Below, one piece after another: positions 1 to 15,000 of a stretch of DNA of 64,000 bases (position 1 is its first letter; the number at the start of each line of letters is the position of its first letter). The notes beneath the pieces are model-generated. The model had not been told where the DNA came from and did no database searches. It was given only the letters and a program-made list of their open reading frames with translations. A program made the translations under genes and the position numbers. This DNA is from Oscarella lobularis (taxonomy: Eukaryota > Porifera > Homoscleromorpha > Homosclerophorida > Oscarellidae), in contig NC_089182.1 in the NCBI RefSeq assembly GCF_947507565.1, positions 1,054,001 to 1,118,000 on the forward strand. The letters run 5' to 3'.

Positions 1-3000
1 TGCTGACACTTTATTTTTCCGAAACGGTGAACGCTAGCTCGCTCGACATAAGGCAGATAACTTTGCAGGACAACGCTACGAAGAACGTGGACTTTACGCT
101 AACTCGAGCGACGACGCTATCGGAAGATAGCACGGTCATACGAGTTCGTTTCTCCAAGGAAGATCTGCATTACGTAAAGCAATTTGAAGGTCTCTTTGTC
201 TCGCATCGCACGTCGTATCTAGTGGCAACGAAAACTGCTATTGCTGATATGAACAGTAATCTGCTTGTAGCCATCGACGATGGGCAGGCTCAACAGGTTA
301 GGAATTACGTGAGCGACACCGTAAGGCCAAGGCTGCTCGCCTTCGAACTGGACATGGATTCTGCCACGCTCACGTTGACGTTTGATGAGACGATTAACGT
401 AACGTCGCTGAATATTTCTGAGCTACTGATTCGACCGTATCAGTCAGCTGACGATTCGGTGAGTCATAGGCTGCAGCCAGGACTTGGAAGAGAATTCAGC
501 GTTTCTGTGTCAGAAAATTGGCCGGTGATCGATGTCAATTTAGGAGATAAGGATATGAATGATATCAAGAGGCTAACTCATTTGGCCACTTCTGAGGCAA
601 ACACCTATCTCACCTTGACAGAACGAGCAGTGGTGGACATGATGGGAAACAGAGTTTGGGCGATTAATACATCAGCGGCTTTGCTAACGACGAACTTTAC
701 CGAAGACACAACCGAGCCAACTCTGATTCGATTTGATATGGACGTGGATGCTGGGGAGTTCACTCTCCTGTTTTCGGAGACGGTGAATGTCAGTTCATTT
801 TCTGTACGCGGAGTTACTATCCAGAACCGTGTGAACGCCTCCGCGGAATTCGTGAGGTTGACTGAGGGAGACGTTTTGACTCGAACAGATGAGCTGGTAA
901 TTCGAACGGAGTTTAGCTTCAGCGACTTGAATGCTATAAAGAAACTAAGAGACTTGGCAACCGATCGTAACAACACGTTTGTGTCCATTCTGTACGGAGC
1001 GGTGAAAGATATGAATGGCAATAAATTGACGTCAGTCACATCTGACATGGCAGAGAGAGTCTCGTCGTTTACTGACGACACTACACCGCCTGAATTAGAG
1101 TCTTATGCTATTGATATGGATTCTGGACAGCTGCTTTTGACTTTCTCTGAAATTGTAGAGGCCGATTCGTTCAACTCGTCGGCATTGACTTTGCAAGGCG
1201 ATAGGAATTTGGGTAACGAAACGGAGTGGATAACGCTTTTAGGAGGCTCCCACTTCTACGAGGATTCTATTCTCATTGTTCTCAACTTTTCAATCGGCGA
1301 TCTCAATGCAATTAAAAAATTTCGAAATTTGTCAACAGACGAAAATCGAAATGACACGTTCTTGAGCGCGACCACGTACTCCGTGCGAGACATGCGAGAC
1401 AACGAATTAGTGGCAATATTGCCGACAAACGCCCAAAGGGTTGCGACGTTCACTCCAGACACAACTGCTCCATTTTTGGAAAGATTCAATTTGGACTTGG
1501 ATGCTGGTTTACTTAATCTCACTTTCTCAGAAACAGTCGATTCTTTAACTTTCAGGCCAAGTGGAATTACGCTACAACACCGAGCAAACCGATCCGAAGA
1601 GTCAATCTATTATACAGGACCATTAGAAAGAGGACCCTTCGTAACCCTCGACGGTACCCAGCTGAGTTACCCTCTAGTCGCTAGCGATCTCAATAGAATC
1701 AAGCAGCTACCCGAACTAGCGGTTTCACAGAATTCCACTTTTATTGCGCTTACAAATTTGACCGTCAGAGACATGAATTCGAATTTCGTCGTCGACGTGC
1801 CGGCAACTGATGGAATAAAAGTGACGTCGCTTGTGCCGGACACGACGAGTCCCGAATTGGTTTCGTTCGACCTCGACATGGATTCTGGCTTGATTAACAT
1901 GTCGTTTTCAGAGACGGTGAACGTCAGTACGATTGACGCTACGGCGATTTCTCTGCAAAACAACGGGTCTTCGCTGGCGAACGTTTTCTATACAATTACG
2001 CTGGGCAGTGCATCGACGGGCAGTTTTCTAACCGGATCAACGAGCGTTGAACTCTACATCAGTCGAGCGGATTTGAATGAATTGAAAAGGCAAACAGGGC
2101 TCGCAACAAGCCAGAACAACTCGTACATTACTTTGACTCCCGCAGCAATTCGAGATATGAACGGAAATCGAGTAGCGGCGGTGGAAAGAAATGCATCAGT
2201 GCGCGTCTCTCTTTTTATTCCGGACACAACGTCGCCCGCGTTGGAATCGTTCGACGTCGATTTGACCGAAGAGACGCTCACTCTTCACTTCGACGAAACG
2301 GTGAATTCGTCGTCGTTCGATTTGGAGCAGTTTGTTTTTCAAGATGCCGTTAATCGTACCTATTATCGATGGCTGACGGGAGGATCAATACTATCTGAAG
2401 ACAATTCTACCATTGTCGTGCAACTTGACGTGGATGATTTGCATTATATCAAAAGTCTTCCTGATCTGTTGACCACTACGAATAGCACCTATCTGGCTTT
2501 TACTTCTGATGCTCTTCTCGATATGAACAAAAACAGAGTTGCTGAGATTTTAACAACGGCACCCAAGAGAGTAGGCGTCTTTAGAGAAGATGAACGTCGG
2601 CCGGATTTTGTTGGCTTTGACTTGGACATGAACACTGCTAGGCTGACTTTGACTTTTGCTGAAACCGTGAACGTTTCTTCTCTGGACGTTGGGGAAATTG
2701 TAATTCAGTCTGCCCAGCTGTCGCCCGTAGAGTGGAGGCGACTACAAAGTGGAAATACGGAATTTGACAGCGAATCCACCAGCCCAGATTGGCCAATCAT
2801 TGTCGTCAACATAGGGCATGACGACATAAACAGTCTAAAAAAGCAAACTTCTCTTGCCACGTCTAACGAGACGACCTTCATAGCTCTAACGCGACTCTCT
2901 ATACAGGACATGAATGGCAACGTTCTCAATCCCGTTCTTACTACGAATGCGATATCGGTCACTTCCTTCACTCCTGACACAACCGAGCCGGAATTGAAAG

Positions 3001-6000
3001 AATTCAACATCAGCCTAGATGCAGGCGAAATAGTTTTAACATTTTCAGAAACAGTCAACATCTCGTCGTTAAATTTGACACTGATATCATTGCAGAACGA
3101 CGCTTCTAACGCTACTTCAACAGTTTCTTTGACAGGCGGAGATGTTATCACCGAAGAAGATGGTCTCATGGCGTTGTTTCGGTTTTCTGAAGCGGATTTG
3201 AATTTGCTTAAATTCTATCGAAATCTTGCTACAGATTCTAACAACACGTTTATCTCAGTTGCTTATGGGACTGTCCTAGATATGAATGGAAACAAACTGA
3301 CAGCAATTGGCATCGATAATGCAATACCTGTTCGTGGATTTGAAGAAGATGAGACTAGACCAACGCTGCAGTCATTTGACCTGGATCTAAACACAGGGCA
3401 ACTTCTCCTAACGTTTTCTGAAACCGTAGAAGCTTCGAGTCTTCTTTTAACGGAGCTCATATTGCAAGACAATCGCTCCAGCAGTGTGTCGTACAGACTC
3501 ACAGGAGGCTCGAGTTCTCAGACGGATTCTACCGTTCTGAAAATCTATTTCAGTTTCGAAGATTTAAATGAAATTAAACGATTACGTGGACTAGGAAGCT
3601 CGGCGAACAACAGCTGGTTGTCATTCGATTACCGAACCGTAGAAGACATGAATAACAACAGCGTCGTGCCTTTGCTCGACGGCGAAGCGAAACGAGTGAG
3701 AAACTTTCACGAAGATCTTATCCGACCTGAGCTGATTAGCTTTGATTTGGACATGAACCAGGGAATTGTCACGCTGAATTTTTCTGAAACGGTCGATTCG
3801 ACGAGGACTCTTCAGGTGACCGAGTTAACGCTGCAAAGTGACGCAAATAAGAACGATTCCATCGAATATCACACTCTCAAAGAGCTTTTTCTTATCACCG
3901 TGGACGATGCGAGAGTAGTGCAAATATCCCTTCAGCCGATTGATCTGAATAGAATTAAGCAACTGAGATATCTCGCAACAAGGAATACGAACACCTTTTT
4001 GGCAGCAACGAATCTGACTGTGCGTGATATGAATGGAAATTGGCTGATCGAAGAACCTGCTTTTAATGCCCTGCCCGTCTCTGATTACATCCGAGATTTT
4101 ACTGCTCCAGTCCTCGTTGAATTTTCTATCGATATGAATGCCGGTCTTCTGAATTTGACCTTTGACGAAACAGTGAATACGACATCGTTGGATGTGTCAC
4201 AAATTACGATTCAAAACGCGGAAAATTTCACGAAAGCTGATCAGTGGCACATGCTATCTCCTGGCTTATCTCCGAAAGGAACTTACACGGCAAGTCCCGA
4301 CGGAACTCTTGTTGTTGTCTGGCTGGGCTCCGACGACCTCGACGAACTTAAACGTTTGGACAAACTTGCCACGACCACTTCAACGGTTTATCTGACGATG
4401 ACCGATAAAACAATTAGAGACATGAACCGAAACAGAAACGCCCCAATCGAACGAAATTTTGGCGAGACGGTCGACGACTTTATCGAGGATAAAACACCGC
4501 CACGTTTAACAGGATTTGATGTCGATCTCTCTGAGGAATTGCTGACTCTCTACTTCTCGGAAACGGTAAGGGCTGGAACGCTCGATTTGACGCAGATAAC
4601 GTTTCAAAACGGACGACCTGGAGATGAAGAAAGACAGATGTCTGGTGGAATTTTACAATCTAACGACAGCACAGTCCTAATCATTCAAATGGCCGATAAA
4701 GACTTGAATTACCTGAAAGAATTTCCACGTCTTTGGACGAGCAATGAAAATACGTTCTTACGGCTGACACATACGACCGTTAGAGACATGAACGGCAACT
4801 TTATTGCTTCAGTTAATGCGACCGAGGCCTTGAATGTGACCGTCTTTGTCGAAGACTTGGTTCGGCCCGAGTTTCGCGAATTTGACTTGGACATGAACAG
4901 CGCTCTGCTCGCTCTGCGTTTTAGCGAAACTGTCAACGTCTCGTCGCTCGATGTGCGACATATTACGCTGCAGTCGTTCGCGTCAGCTAACGGCTCTGTC
5001 CAACAACACAGCCTCACGCTTGGACGTCCTCCTGCGGGAAGTTTTAGCGCTACGCCGGATTCTACAGCTGTATTTGTTCACTTGGGAGAAACGGATATGA
5101 ACAAAGTCAAGTTTTTCACGGAACTGTGCAGAGAACGCGACGACTGTTTTCTCTCTTTGACTAACTATACCGTGAAGGATATGAACGATAACTGGATCGT
5201 GCCGATTGGGCCAGGAAATGCGAGTCAAGTGACGGTTTACGAGCCCGACGTTACGGGACCGGTTCTGCGAAACTTCACTTTGAATCTCACCAGTGAAATC
5301 CTCACGTTGACGTTTGATGAAACTGTCGACTTCTCGTCGTACGTTCCGAGTTCTTTTACAATCCAAAGTCGCTCTCTTGGCAATGGAACGACGTACTCGT
5401 TAAAAGCCGGCGAACCTTTGGGCGAAAATTCGCACGTGATGGAAATACAACTAAGCCTGCGAGATTTGAACGAAATTAAACTTCTGACGGATCTTGCGAC
5501 TGAAATCGACAATACCTATTTGACAATAGACGTCGGAGGCGTTCGAGACCTCAGCGAAAATCCGCGACCGGCTGCGAAAATAACGCTAGGAGCCCAAAGA
5601 TTTTTTTACGATCAAACGAATCCCGTTCTCCTGGCATTCACAGTCGACATGAACAACATGGTTACCGGCTCTCTAACGTTGATATTTAGTGAAGTAGTTG
5701 ACGCTTCTTCGTTCGCCGCCAGTGGCATCACCCTGAGAAATTCCACTACTGGAGGAACGTCTTATTCTCTAGTCGACAGCGTAACCTACAGCGCGAATGG
5801 TGACGTCATTGTCGTTACGCTTTCTGTCGAAGATTCAAACGAAATCAAGCGCCTCGACACTCTCCTCGTTAGTGCCGAATCCTCTTACATTTCTATCCGG
5901 CCCTCTTTGATAAACGACATGAATGGAAACCCTGCCGACGAAGTTGAAGGCATGAAGACACTCAGATTTGCAAACGATACCATACGACCCCAAGTAGATC

Positions 6001-9000
6001 AATTTGACCTCGACATGGACACAGGCCACTTGACCCTGCATTTCAACGAAACAATCGACATATCGACTATTGATTTCCGATGTATAATCCTCCAGGCGAT
6101 GTTCAACCGCACGACGCTGGCGTCGCCGTTTCACGTTCTCACCGACGGCACATTGACGAGAACTTACTTGGCGGCGATGATGAGTGGGAGCGGAAGTGGC
6201 AGCGGCAGCGGCAGCGAACTTCGGATTGATTACGGCGTGCCCGCGGATCGCGATAGCGTCTACGTCGTCGTCAATTTCACGCATCAGGATTTCAATGAGA
6301 TTAAGAGGAAACAGATAGGGACGTCGAGAATGACCGCCTGGCTTTCTATAATGTCGTGTGCTCTGAAAGATATGACGGGTCGACTTGTCGTGCCGTTGGA
6401 AAACGGAATCAGCGCCAAGCAAGTGAATCAGTACACGCCGGACACTACTGGTCCTCGACTGCAGGAATTCGATTTGGATATGAACGCGGGTTTGTTGACG
6501 CTACGCTTTTCGGAGACGGTGAATCCGAATGGGGAGAAGCTTCAAGTGCGTTCTATCGCTCTGCAAGCAAGAAGAGACGGGGGAGAGGCGCACACGCTGG
6601 GCCTCGATGCGGAGACTGGAACGTCTGATGGTTTTGGCACTGAGGTTAAAATACGAATTGCTCCGCTCGATTTAAATGAAATCAAACGGCTTTCCTCCCT
6701 CGCCGTTTCAAAAGCAACCGTCCACGTCTGGCTGACTAGCAAAGCCATCGTCGATATGAAAGACAATCCGGTTGTTTCAATTAGCAGTAGTAACGCTCTG
6801 CCAGTCAGTCTCTTTACGGATGATACGACTTCTCCAGAACTTCGGGCGTTTGATTTGGATTTGGACGGCGGACTGCTGACATTCGAATTTAGCGAAACGG
6901 TCGATGCGAGCTCGCTGAACGTAACCGATGTCGTGTTTCACTCCAGTCAAGTGGCGACGAACGTCACTAGCAGATATCGTTTGACAGACGGTCGAGTTGC
7001 AACTAATGATTCGACGATAGTCATCGTTCATTTGACGGAGTTCGATCAGAACGAAATAAAGAAAATCCGCACTTTAGCTACTCGGCAATTTCGTACTTTT
7101 ATGGCTATAAGTGCCAATCTGATTGTCGACATGAGGGGCAATCACGTCGTTGCTATACCGGACAATAACACTCTTCAGGCCAGGCTATTCACGTCGGATC
7201 GGACTCAACCAATTTTGAGAGATTTTGAACTCGATTTGTCGTCTGAGACGTTGACTCTCAGTTTCTCGGAAACGGTTAGAGTAGCGTCGTTGGACATCAC
7301 CAAACTTTCAGTACATAACGGCTTGATTCCGGGACGGCGACGTCAGTTGACAGCTCATCGCTCTGAAGAAAATCTAACCGACTCATCTACACTGAGAATT
7401 TTGCTTAGCAAAGACGACTTAAATTACATCAAGAAATATCGCGAGTTGGCGACGAACTCGTCAAATACTTTCCTGACTTTGTCTTCGCTGTTCGTACGAG
7501 ACATGAACGGCAACTACGTGATAGAAATCGCCGACGACGACCGAAAGCAGGTTTTGACTTTCGTGGAAGACAAAGTGCCGCCAACACTGACATCGTTCAA
7601 CTTGGACCTTACCGAGGAATTGCTCACACTGACGTTTGATGAAGTCGTCGATGCGTCAACGTTAAATACGTCTGAGATCATACTACAGAGCGAAAAGGAA
7701 TTCGGACTTGGTACCTATCGCTATCGATTAACCGGAGGGTACGTGTCAAAGGAAGATGATCCTGTGATTTCTGTAAATTTGACAGATTTTGACTTGAATC
7801 TTTTCAAGGAAATCCTTCCATTGGCTACCTCCCAGGACGACACTTTTATCGTGCTATCATCTTCAGCGATACAGGACATGAGCAGCAATTTCTTGGTGCC
7901 TATATTGGAGTCCAACGGGCTCGGTGTCGAAGTATTTACTCCAGACTTCACGAAGCCCCAGCTTCTCAGCTATTCACTCAATTTAGACACCGGCGTTATT
8001 TTGCTGAATTTCAGTGAAAGCGTCATGGCTCCAACGTTTCGTATCGACCAGTTGCGTCTGCAGAATCTACGCGCAAATCCGACGGATTACTACTGGCTCA
8101 CCAACGCCACCGTTTCAAATCGCAACCACACGACGTTAGAGGTCACTCTCAGCCTGACCGATCTCAATAGCCTGAAGAGAAAGGAGAATCTAGCTACGGG
8201 GGTGGACGACACGTTTCTTTCTATAACCGCCGAAGCAATAGAGGACGTCAGCAAAAACAGCGTCGTTCTAATACCAATTTCTGATGCAAAACAAGCTGCT
8301 GCTTTATACCTTGATACAACGAGGCCCACTCTTACTCACTTCGACGTTGATCTCAACGCGGGACAGTTTGTCTTGTTTTTTGACGAGACGGTCAACGTGT
8401 CGTCGTTTGACAGCAAGCAATTGGTTTTTCAGGCGATTGCCAACCGAAGCGAATTGTCGGACGAGAATCGTGACTTTTTCGTACATCAACTGATTGGCGG
8501 AATTTACAGCGCCACTGATAATCCTTATCTCGCCGTACGATATGCCATCGACGATTTGAATACTATCAAGAAAGAAGGACTCTGTCGCTTAGAGAGCAAT
8601 TGCTTTTTGGCATTTCCACAAACGGCGATTAGAGACATGTCGGGACTCGAATTGATTGACGTGTCGTATCAGAGTGCGCAGCAAGTGAGATATTTTACCC
8701 AAGACACAACGAATCCGACCCTCGTCCGGTTTACAGAAATGAATTTAGACACTGGCCGATTGACTCTGGAATTTTCTGAAACCGTCGACGTCGACACTTT
8801 CGATTTCACCGGAATTTTTGTTCAAAGCTTCTTCCGCAATGCACAAAGGAGAATACGGCTGACAGGAGGCTCTTCGGATAGCGAAAACGGCACGACAATT
8901 CAAGTGCAACTCACTAAAGAGGACTTGGACACTATAAAAAAGGACAACAGAGTGTGCTCCAATATTAACAACTGCTGGTTGACGTTGGAGCCCGATTCGG

Positions 9001-12000
9001 TTCTCGATATGAATGGAAATGGCGTCAACGCCGTTCCGGACGGCGACGCCGTTTTCGCCGCGGGATTTCTCGACGACAAAACTCCGCCAAGGCTTCTTGC
9101 TTATGATCTAGACGTGAACAACGGCGAGCTGAGGCTTTCGTTCGACGAGCCGATCTTGGCGTCGTCATTTGTGCCGTCCGCTTTTCGATTCCAGGGCGAG
9201 AAAAATGCCACGGATTGGGTGACACTGACCGGCGGAACGGCTACGATTCCCAACGGAACGTTAGTGCAAGTTCTTGTTCAGCTCACCGACGACGATTTGA
9301 ACGCCATTAAATCGAAAGAGTTCGCTTCGAATCAAGCAAACGCGTTTCTTCGTGTCGACGCGAACGGATTCACGGATATGACGGTGCGCTCTCCACTGGG
9401 ACTTGTCGAAATTCCCAACGGAGAAGCGATTCGAGTCGGTCGATATTCCGTTGACAAAACGAAGCCGAATCTTCAGGCGTTTCAAGTCGATTTGAGTGCG
9501 GACGTCTTGATCATGACCTTCGACGAGCCGGTGCGCGTCACCGCGCTGGACGCCAAGCAGATAACGATTCATGGTATCGGACGTCAAAACGTGACACTGA
9601 GTGGCGGAGTGACGACGGAGGAGACTTCGACGGACGGCACGATAGTCGTGAGACTGCAGCTCTCTGAACCGGACAGACGAGCGATTAAGTTGCACCGAAA
9701 TTTGGGAACCAGCTTCATGGACACTTATCTGTCGATAACGGGAGATACAATCACCGACATGGCTGGACTGTACGTCAATGAAATCCCACCTTTCAGTCCT
9801 CTTTCGTTGACACCGGGCAGTTTTGTTCCCGATACAACCAAACCGTCTATTGCGAGCTTTTCTCTAGACATGAACGCAGCCGTGCTCCGACTCAGTTTTA
9901 CTGACGTTGTGTCCGCGGCTAGTTTGGACGTGACTGGTATTGTTCTGCAGGATGGGCCGACTGCGGGTGCCTACTACCCCCTGATGAGTTCCGTCACCAG
10001 TAGCTCCGACGGTTTTTTCTTGGACATTCTTCTCAGTATAGATGACTTGAATGCTATCAAATTCGACCCGAATTTAGCGACGAGTATTAATGATACGTAC
10101 TTGACGATACGTGCCGCAGCAGTACAAGACGTTTACCGACAAGATTTGGTTGCTATTACGAACGGAAATGGTCTGAAAGCGGCAATTTATGTTGGCGACA
10201 GCAGTTCTCCGTTTTTGGAGTCATTTTCCTTCGATTCCGACGCTGGTCTTCTTACTCTCTCGTTCTCGGAAACGGTCAACGCTGAGACTTTGAATGTGTC
10301 CAAACTTGTTCTGCAGAAGACGAATATTCTCAATGAGTTAGGCCAAGATTATCTACGTTTAACGGAGGGAGAGAGCTTTACGAGAAGTCCTAATAGCTCT
10401 ATCATCGAAATAGAAATCGGACCGAATGACTTGAACGAAATCAAGAGAATCGAAAACTTGGGAATTTCAGCCAATACGACGTTTCTATCAATTTATTCTG
10501 GATTGATTCGAGACATGGCCGGTGTAGACGTCGAAGCCATTTCACCATCCGAAGCCAAGTCTGCTTTGACTTATAGAACCGATTCTACGGCGCCCAAACT
10601 GGAGCGATTCGACTTGAACTTGACCAGCGGAAAAATCGAGCTTACGTTCTCAGAAACAGTTAATGCTTCGACTCTCGACGTCAACGAAATGTACGTTTCC
10701 AACTCCTTATATGAGGGTCTTAGTCGCAGACTCACGTCTGTTTCCGGCACGAAGACTTCTAGTGCATCAGGAACCGTTGTTACTATTGACATTGGCAGAG
10801 ACGATCTCAACTGGATCAAGCAGCAGAGAGATCTGGGCACGTCTGCTAATGACACGTTCCTTTGGCTTAGAGCCTCTGCTATAAGAGATATGTTTGGGAA
10901 TTTGGTTCAGGTGATTTCTGATCGGTCTGCCTTGCGAGCCACGGACTTCGTTGTTGATTCCAAGCGCCCGCAATTGGAGTTTTTCAATCTAAATATGAAT
11001 TTGGCCAATGCGCAATTGGAACTGTTCTTTGATGAAACCGTTCGAGTAGAAACGTTACGCGTCGAGGAAATAACAGTTTGGTCTACGTCAAACAGACGTG
11101 GAAATTCTCACCGTTTGACTCCTGGACGCTTGCCGCTTGAAACGGAAGCTCTCACTAAGGACGATCCCGCTGTGGTAATTTCCTTGGGCGAGACGGACGT
11201 GAATGCGATTAAATTCTTTACTGATCTTGCGACGTCGAATCAAAACACATTTCTCAGCTTCACAAGTGCTATGATTGAGGACATGAATGACAACCCCGTC
11301 GTTCCCTCGGCATTCAATTCCACTTTCAATGTGACGACGTATACGAGTGACGGAATAGCGCCGGTATTGAGAAATTTCAGTCTTGACTTAGACAACGGTC
11401 TCTTGGAAATGACTTTCTCTGAAACAATCCTGGCGAACGCTACAGTCGCTGATAAAATCGCTATTCAGGACAGCTATATCGGCGGTACTCGCCTAAATCT
11501 GACGGGAGGAGACGTGACCGTCTACGATTCAACAGTCGTCAGCATTACTTTGCTCGACTCAGATTTGAATGAACTGAAAAGACTGCGAAACGTAGCTTAT
11601 GACCTGACGAGGACATTCTTGAGTCTTTCTACAGGCGCCTTTACCGACATGAATGGAAACGCGATTGCTCGAAACGAACCTTTGCAAGCGTACGCTTTCT
11701 ACGAGGACGTAACGTCGCCGAAACTCGAGAGCTTTGATCTGAACGTGGAAAATGGGACGCTCGCTCTGACGTTCGACGAAACTGTTTTGACGGACTCGCT
11801 GAATGTGGGTCAGCTAACGTTACAGGAGACCAACTACAGCTTATCGGGAAGTCAGGCATTGACGTTGACCGGCGGAGAAAATGGCAGCTACAGCCACAGC
11901 GCAGACAGCACAGTGATTATTATAAATCTTGGTCGCAACGATCTAAACGAACTGAAGAAATTAGACAGATTGGCTCGAAGGAGAGATGACACTTTTCTGA

Positions 12001-15000
12001 CAGTCGGGGCAAGCTTAGTCAAAGATATGAACGGCAACCTTAATTCTCCTCGTCCTGTCGGACTGCAGGCCGAGCGCTACGAAGAAGACGTTACAGGAGC
12101 TCGCTCTCTTAACTTCGTTTTCGATGCCGATAGCGGCGTGCTGAGCATCACCTTTGATGAGACAGTGAATGTCAGCAGCGTGGCATACGACCGACTGACC
12201 ATACATTCGTCGATCAACTCGTACACTATGCAGTACGATGGCCTGTCTTTAGAATCAAATTCTCCGTCTGTCCGTCTTCAATTGCACCAGAGCGATGTAG
12301 ACGAAATTAAATTACTTGTAAGAGAGCTTCTTTTTGACTATCCAATTCCTCCCGTTGATACTGACGGAAATGCTATTACCGTTGGAAATCACGGCTATGC
12401 CATCGCCGCTTGCTCGAACGATGTTTCTTACTTGAAGGCAGTCGCGAAATGTCTTGTCGACCTGCAGTGCTACATGAACGAGCTCGGGTACTCTCGATTC
12501 GGCCGTGTGGCTACCCAATGTCTTCCTATTCATTTCCTGCTAACAAATCTTACGTTATCGCGCGATGCCGTTAAAGACATGAATTCGAACCCATCCTTTG
12601 AAGCCAATTTGCTCGCCAGTGACATTATTCCCGACACCACGCGACCGCGATTGCTCAAATTTTCTGTAGACATGAATTCCGGTTGGATTCAGTTAACCTT
12701 CGATGAAGTAATGGATGCAGCGAGTCTTGATGTCAGTGAAATCACAATGCAAAACGCCAAACGGTCGAGGATCGGTCTTCGACTAACGACGAGCAGCACG
12801 ACCAGTTGGAACGGACGAGAAATCGTCGTTGCTCTCTCTCGTGTCGATCTAGATGAAATTAAACGAATAGATCGTCTAATGATCAACCGCGTGACGTCTT
12901 ACTTAGTGATGTCGCTTGATGCCATTAAGGACATGAGTGGCAATAAAGTGGTGAGCATTTCGAACGGAGCAGCTCGTCGGGCGTCGAACTTTCTAGAAGA
13001 CAAAAAGCACCCTTTCCTGCAAAAGTATCAGTTGGATATGAATTCGGGTCTATTGACCATGTTCTTTTCTGAAACGGTCAATGTTTCGTCTCTTCGTTGT
13101 CCTGGAATTGCATTGAGCGCCGACGAAAACTGCAGCGTTTCGCACAGTCTAAGTGGTTGCGAAATCGACGTCGCGAATGTCAGTTACGAAAGCGTTGACG
13201 TTGGCTCGAGCGGGAGCGGCAGTGGCGATTATGGAAGTGCAGAAAAGTGGACGACTCCTCACCATTACGGAGCTGTCGTTCGCCTGTGGCTTACTCACAG
13301 AGATCACAACGACATAAAAGCGAAGAAAATAGCGACCGGACGAAGTACGACTTGGATGACTCTCGATGACCAAGCGATTGAGGATATGAATGGACTCTTT
13401 GTCGTTGGCCTCGACTGCGGAGAAACGGCAAGGATGGTGCAGAATTATACAGCTGATACTACTTCACCAGAAGTGCGCTCGTTTAATTTCTCTGTCAATT
13501 TCGAAGAACTGACAATTTTGTTCAGCGAAACGGTTGACGTTAGTTCGCTGAACGTGGGTGACATTACAGTGCAGTTGGGTAGAGAAATCGACCCAACTTA
13601 CCACACTCTGGGACTTGACAGTTTGACTGCATCAGCGGATCTATATACGCCCTTGGTAAAGATTTTCATCGGTCCGTCAGATTTGAATGAAATTAAAAGG
13701 AAGTTTCCTCTTGCCACGTCGAGAAACACCACGTGGTTGTCACTCCACTCTTCCGCCATTGCAGACATGAAGAGAAATAAAGTATTGCCGATTGGAAATA
13801 ATTCTGCTCTTAGAGTTTCTCACTTTTCCGAAGACGTTACCAGCCCCTATCTGGTGAAATTTGACTTGGATGTCGACTCTGGCGCTTTGACGCTTTACTT
13901 CTCGGAGACGGTTAACGGTTCGTCCTTCACGCCTACATCTATCACGCTGCTAAACAGCTCTGTAGCGTTGAACAATTCAAGATCATTTTACGAGCTAACT
14001 GGAGGCAGTTTTGATTCGAATGACACGACCATTATCGTGTTGTATCTTCGTGATTTTGACCTAAATGCTATCAAGAAGTTTTCGTATCTTGGAACTAGTG
14101 ATAACGACACTTTCCTATCTCACGGGACTAACTTAGTTTCAGACATGAATAGGAACAAAATCACGGAAATTTCGAACAACAATTCTAAAGGAGTGAGCAG
14201 ATACACCGAGGACGAAACCAATCCAGAGCTACGTTCCTTCAGCCTCAATCTTACTTCTGAAGTTTTTTCGTTGACGTTTTCTGAGACCGTCGACGTTAGC
14301 TCAATAGTCATGAACAGCTTGCGGCTAGTGAACGGTCCTTCTGCTGAATTTTCTAGAATTTTGCAGCCCGGAAAACTGCTGACGTCGGACGGAGTGATCG
14401 TCGACATTAAAATGAATCAGAATGATTTGAATTACGTGAAGAAATTTCGAGGACTAGCAACATTCATTAATAATACGTACCTGCTGGTTTCAAGCTCGGC
14501 TATTGCCGATATGAACGGAAATCAAGTACGGCCGCTTCTGGGAGAATTGGCTCTTCGAGTTGCCGTTTTTGTTCCAGACAACGTCAGGCCTCGACTTGAC
14601 GCATTTGATCTTGATTTGAATTCTGCAAGCCTCCTGCTTATTTTCTCAGAAACGGTCAGTGTTAGCTCGCTAAACGTCAGCGAAATGACGATCAGACCCG
14701 CGGCTTTCGGCGAATCGAATGATAGCCTGACTCTACGACAAGAGCCGCTATCATTGGCAAGTTTCTCTACGAGCTCCGATGGTACCGAAATAAAGATAGA
14801 TCTTGGCTTTACGGATATCAATACGTTAAAAAAGATGAGAGGCTTGGCTACGTCTCGTAATACGACGTTCCTGAGTTTCACTGAAAAGACCATATGGGAC
14901 ATGAATTTCAACTTCGTGGTTCCAATCGAGAACGGAAAATCTTGGCAAGTGAGAAATTTCACGGAAGACACGATTGAACCGGAATTTAAAAATTTTGATC

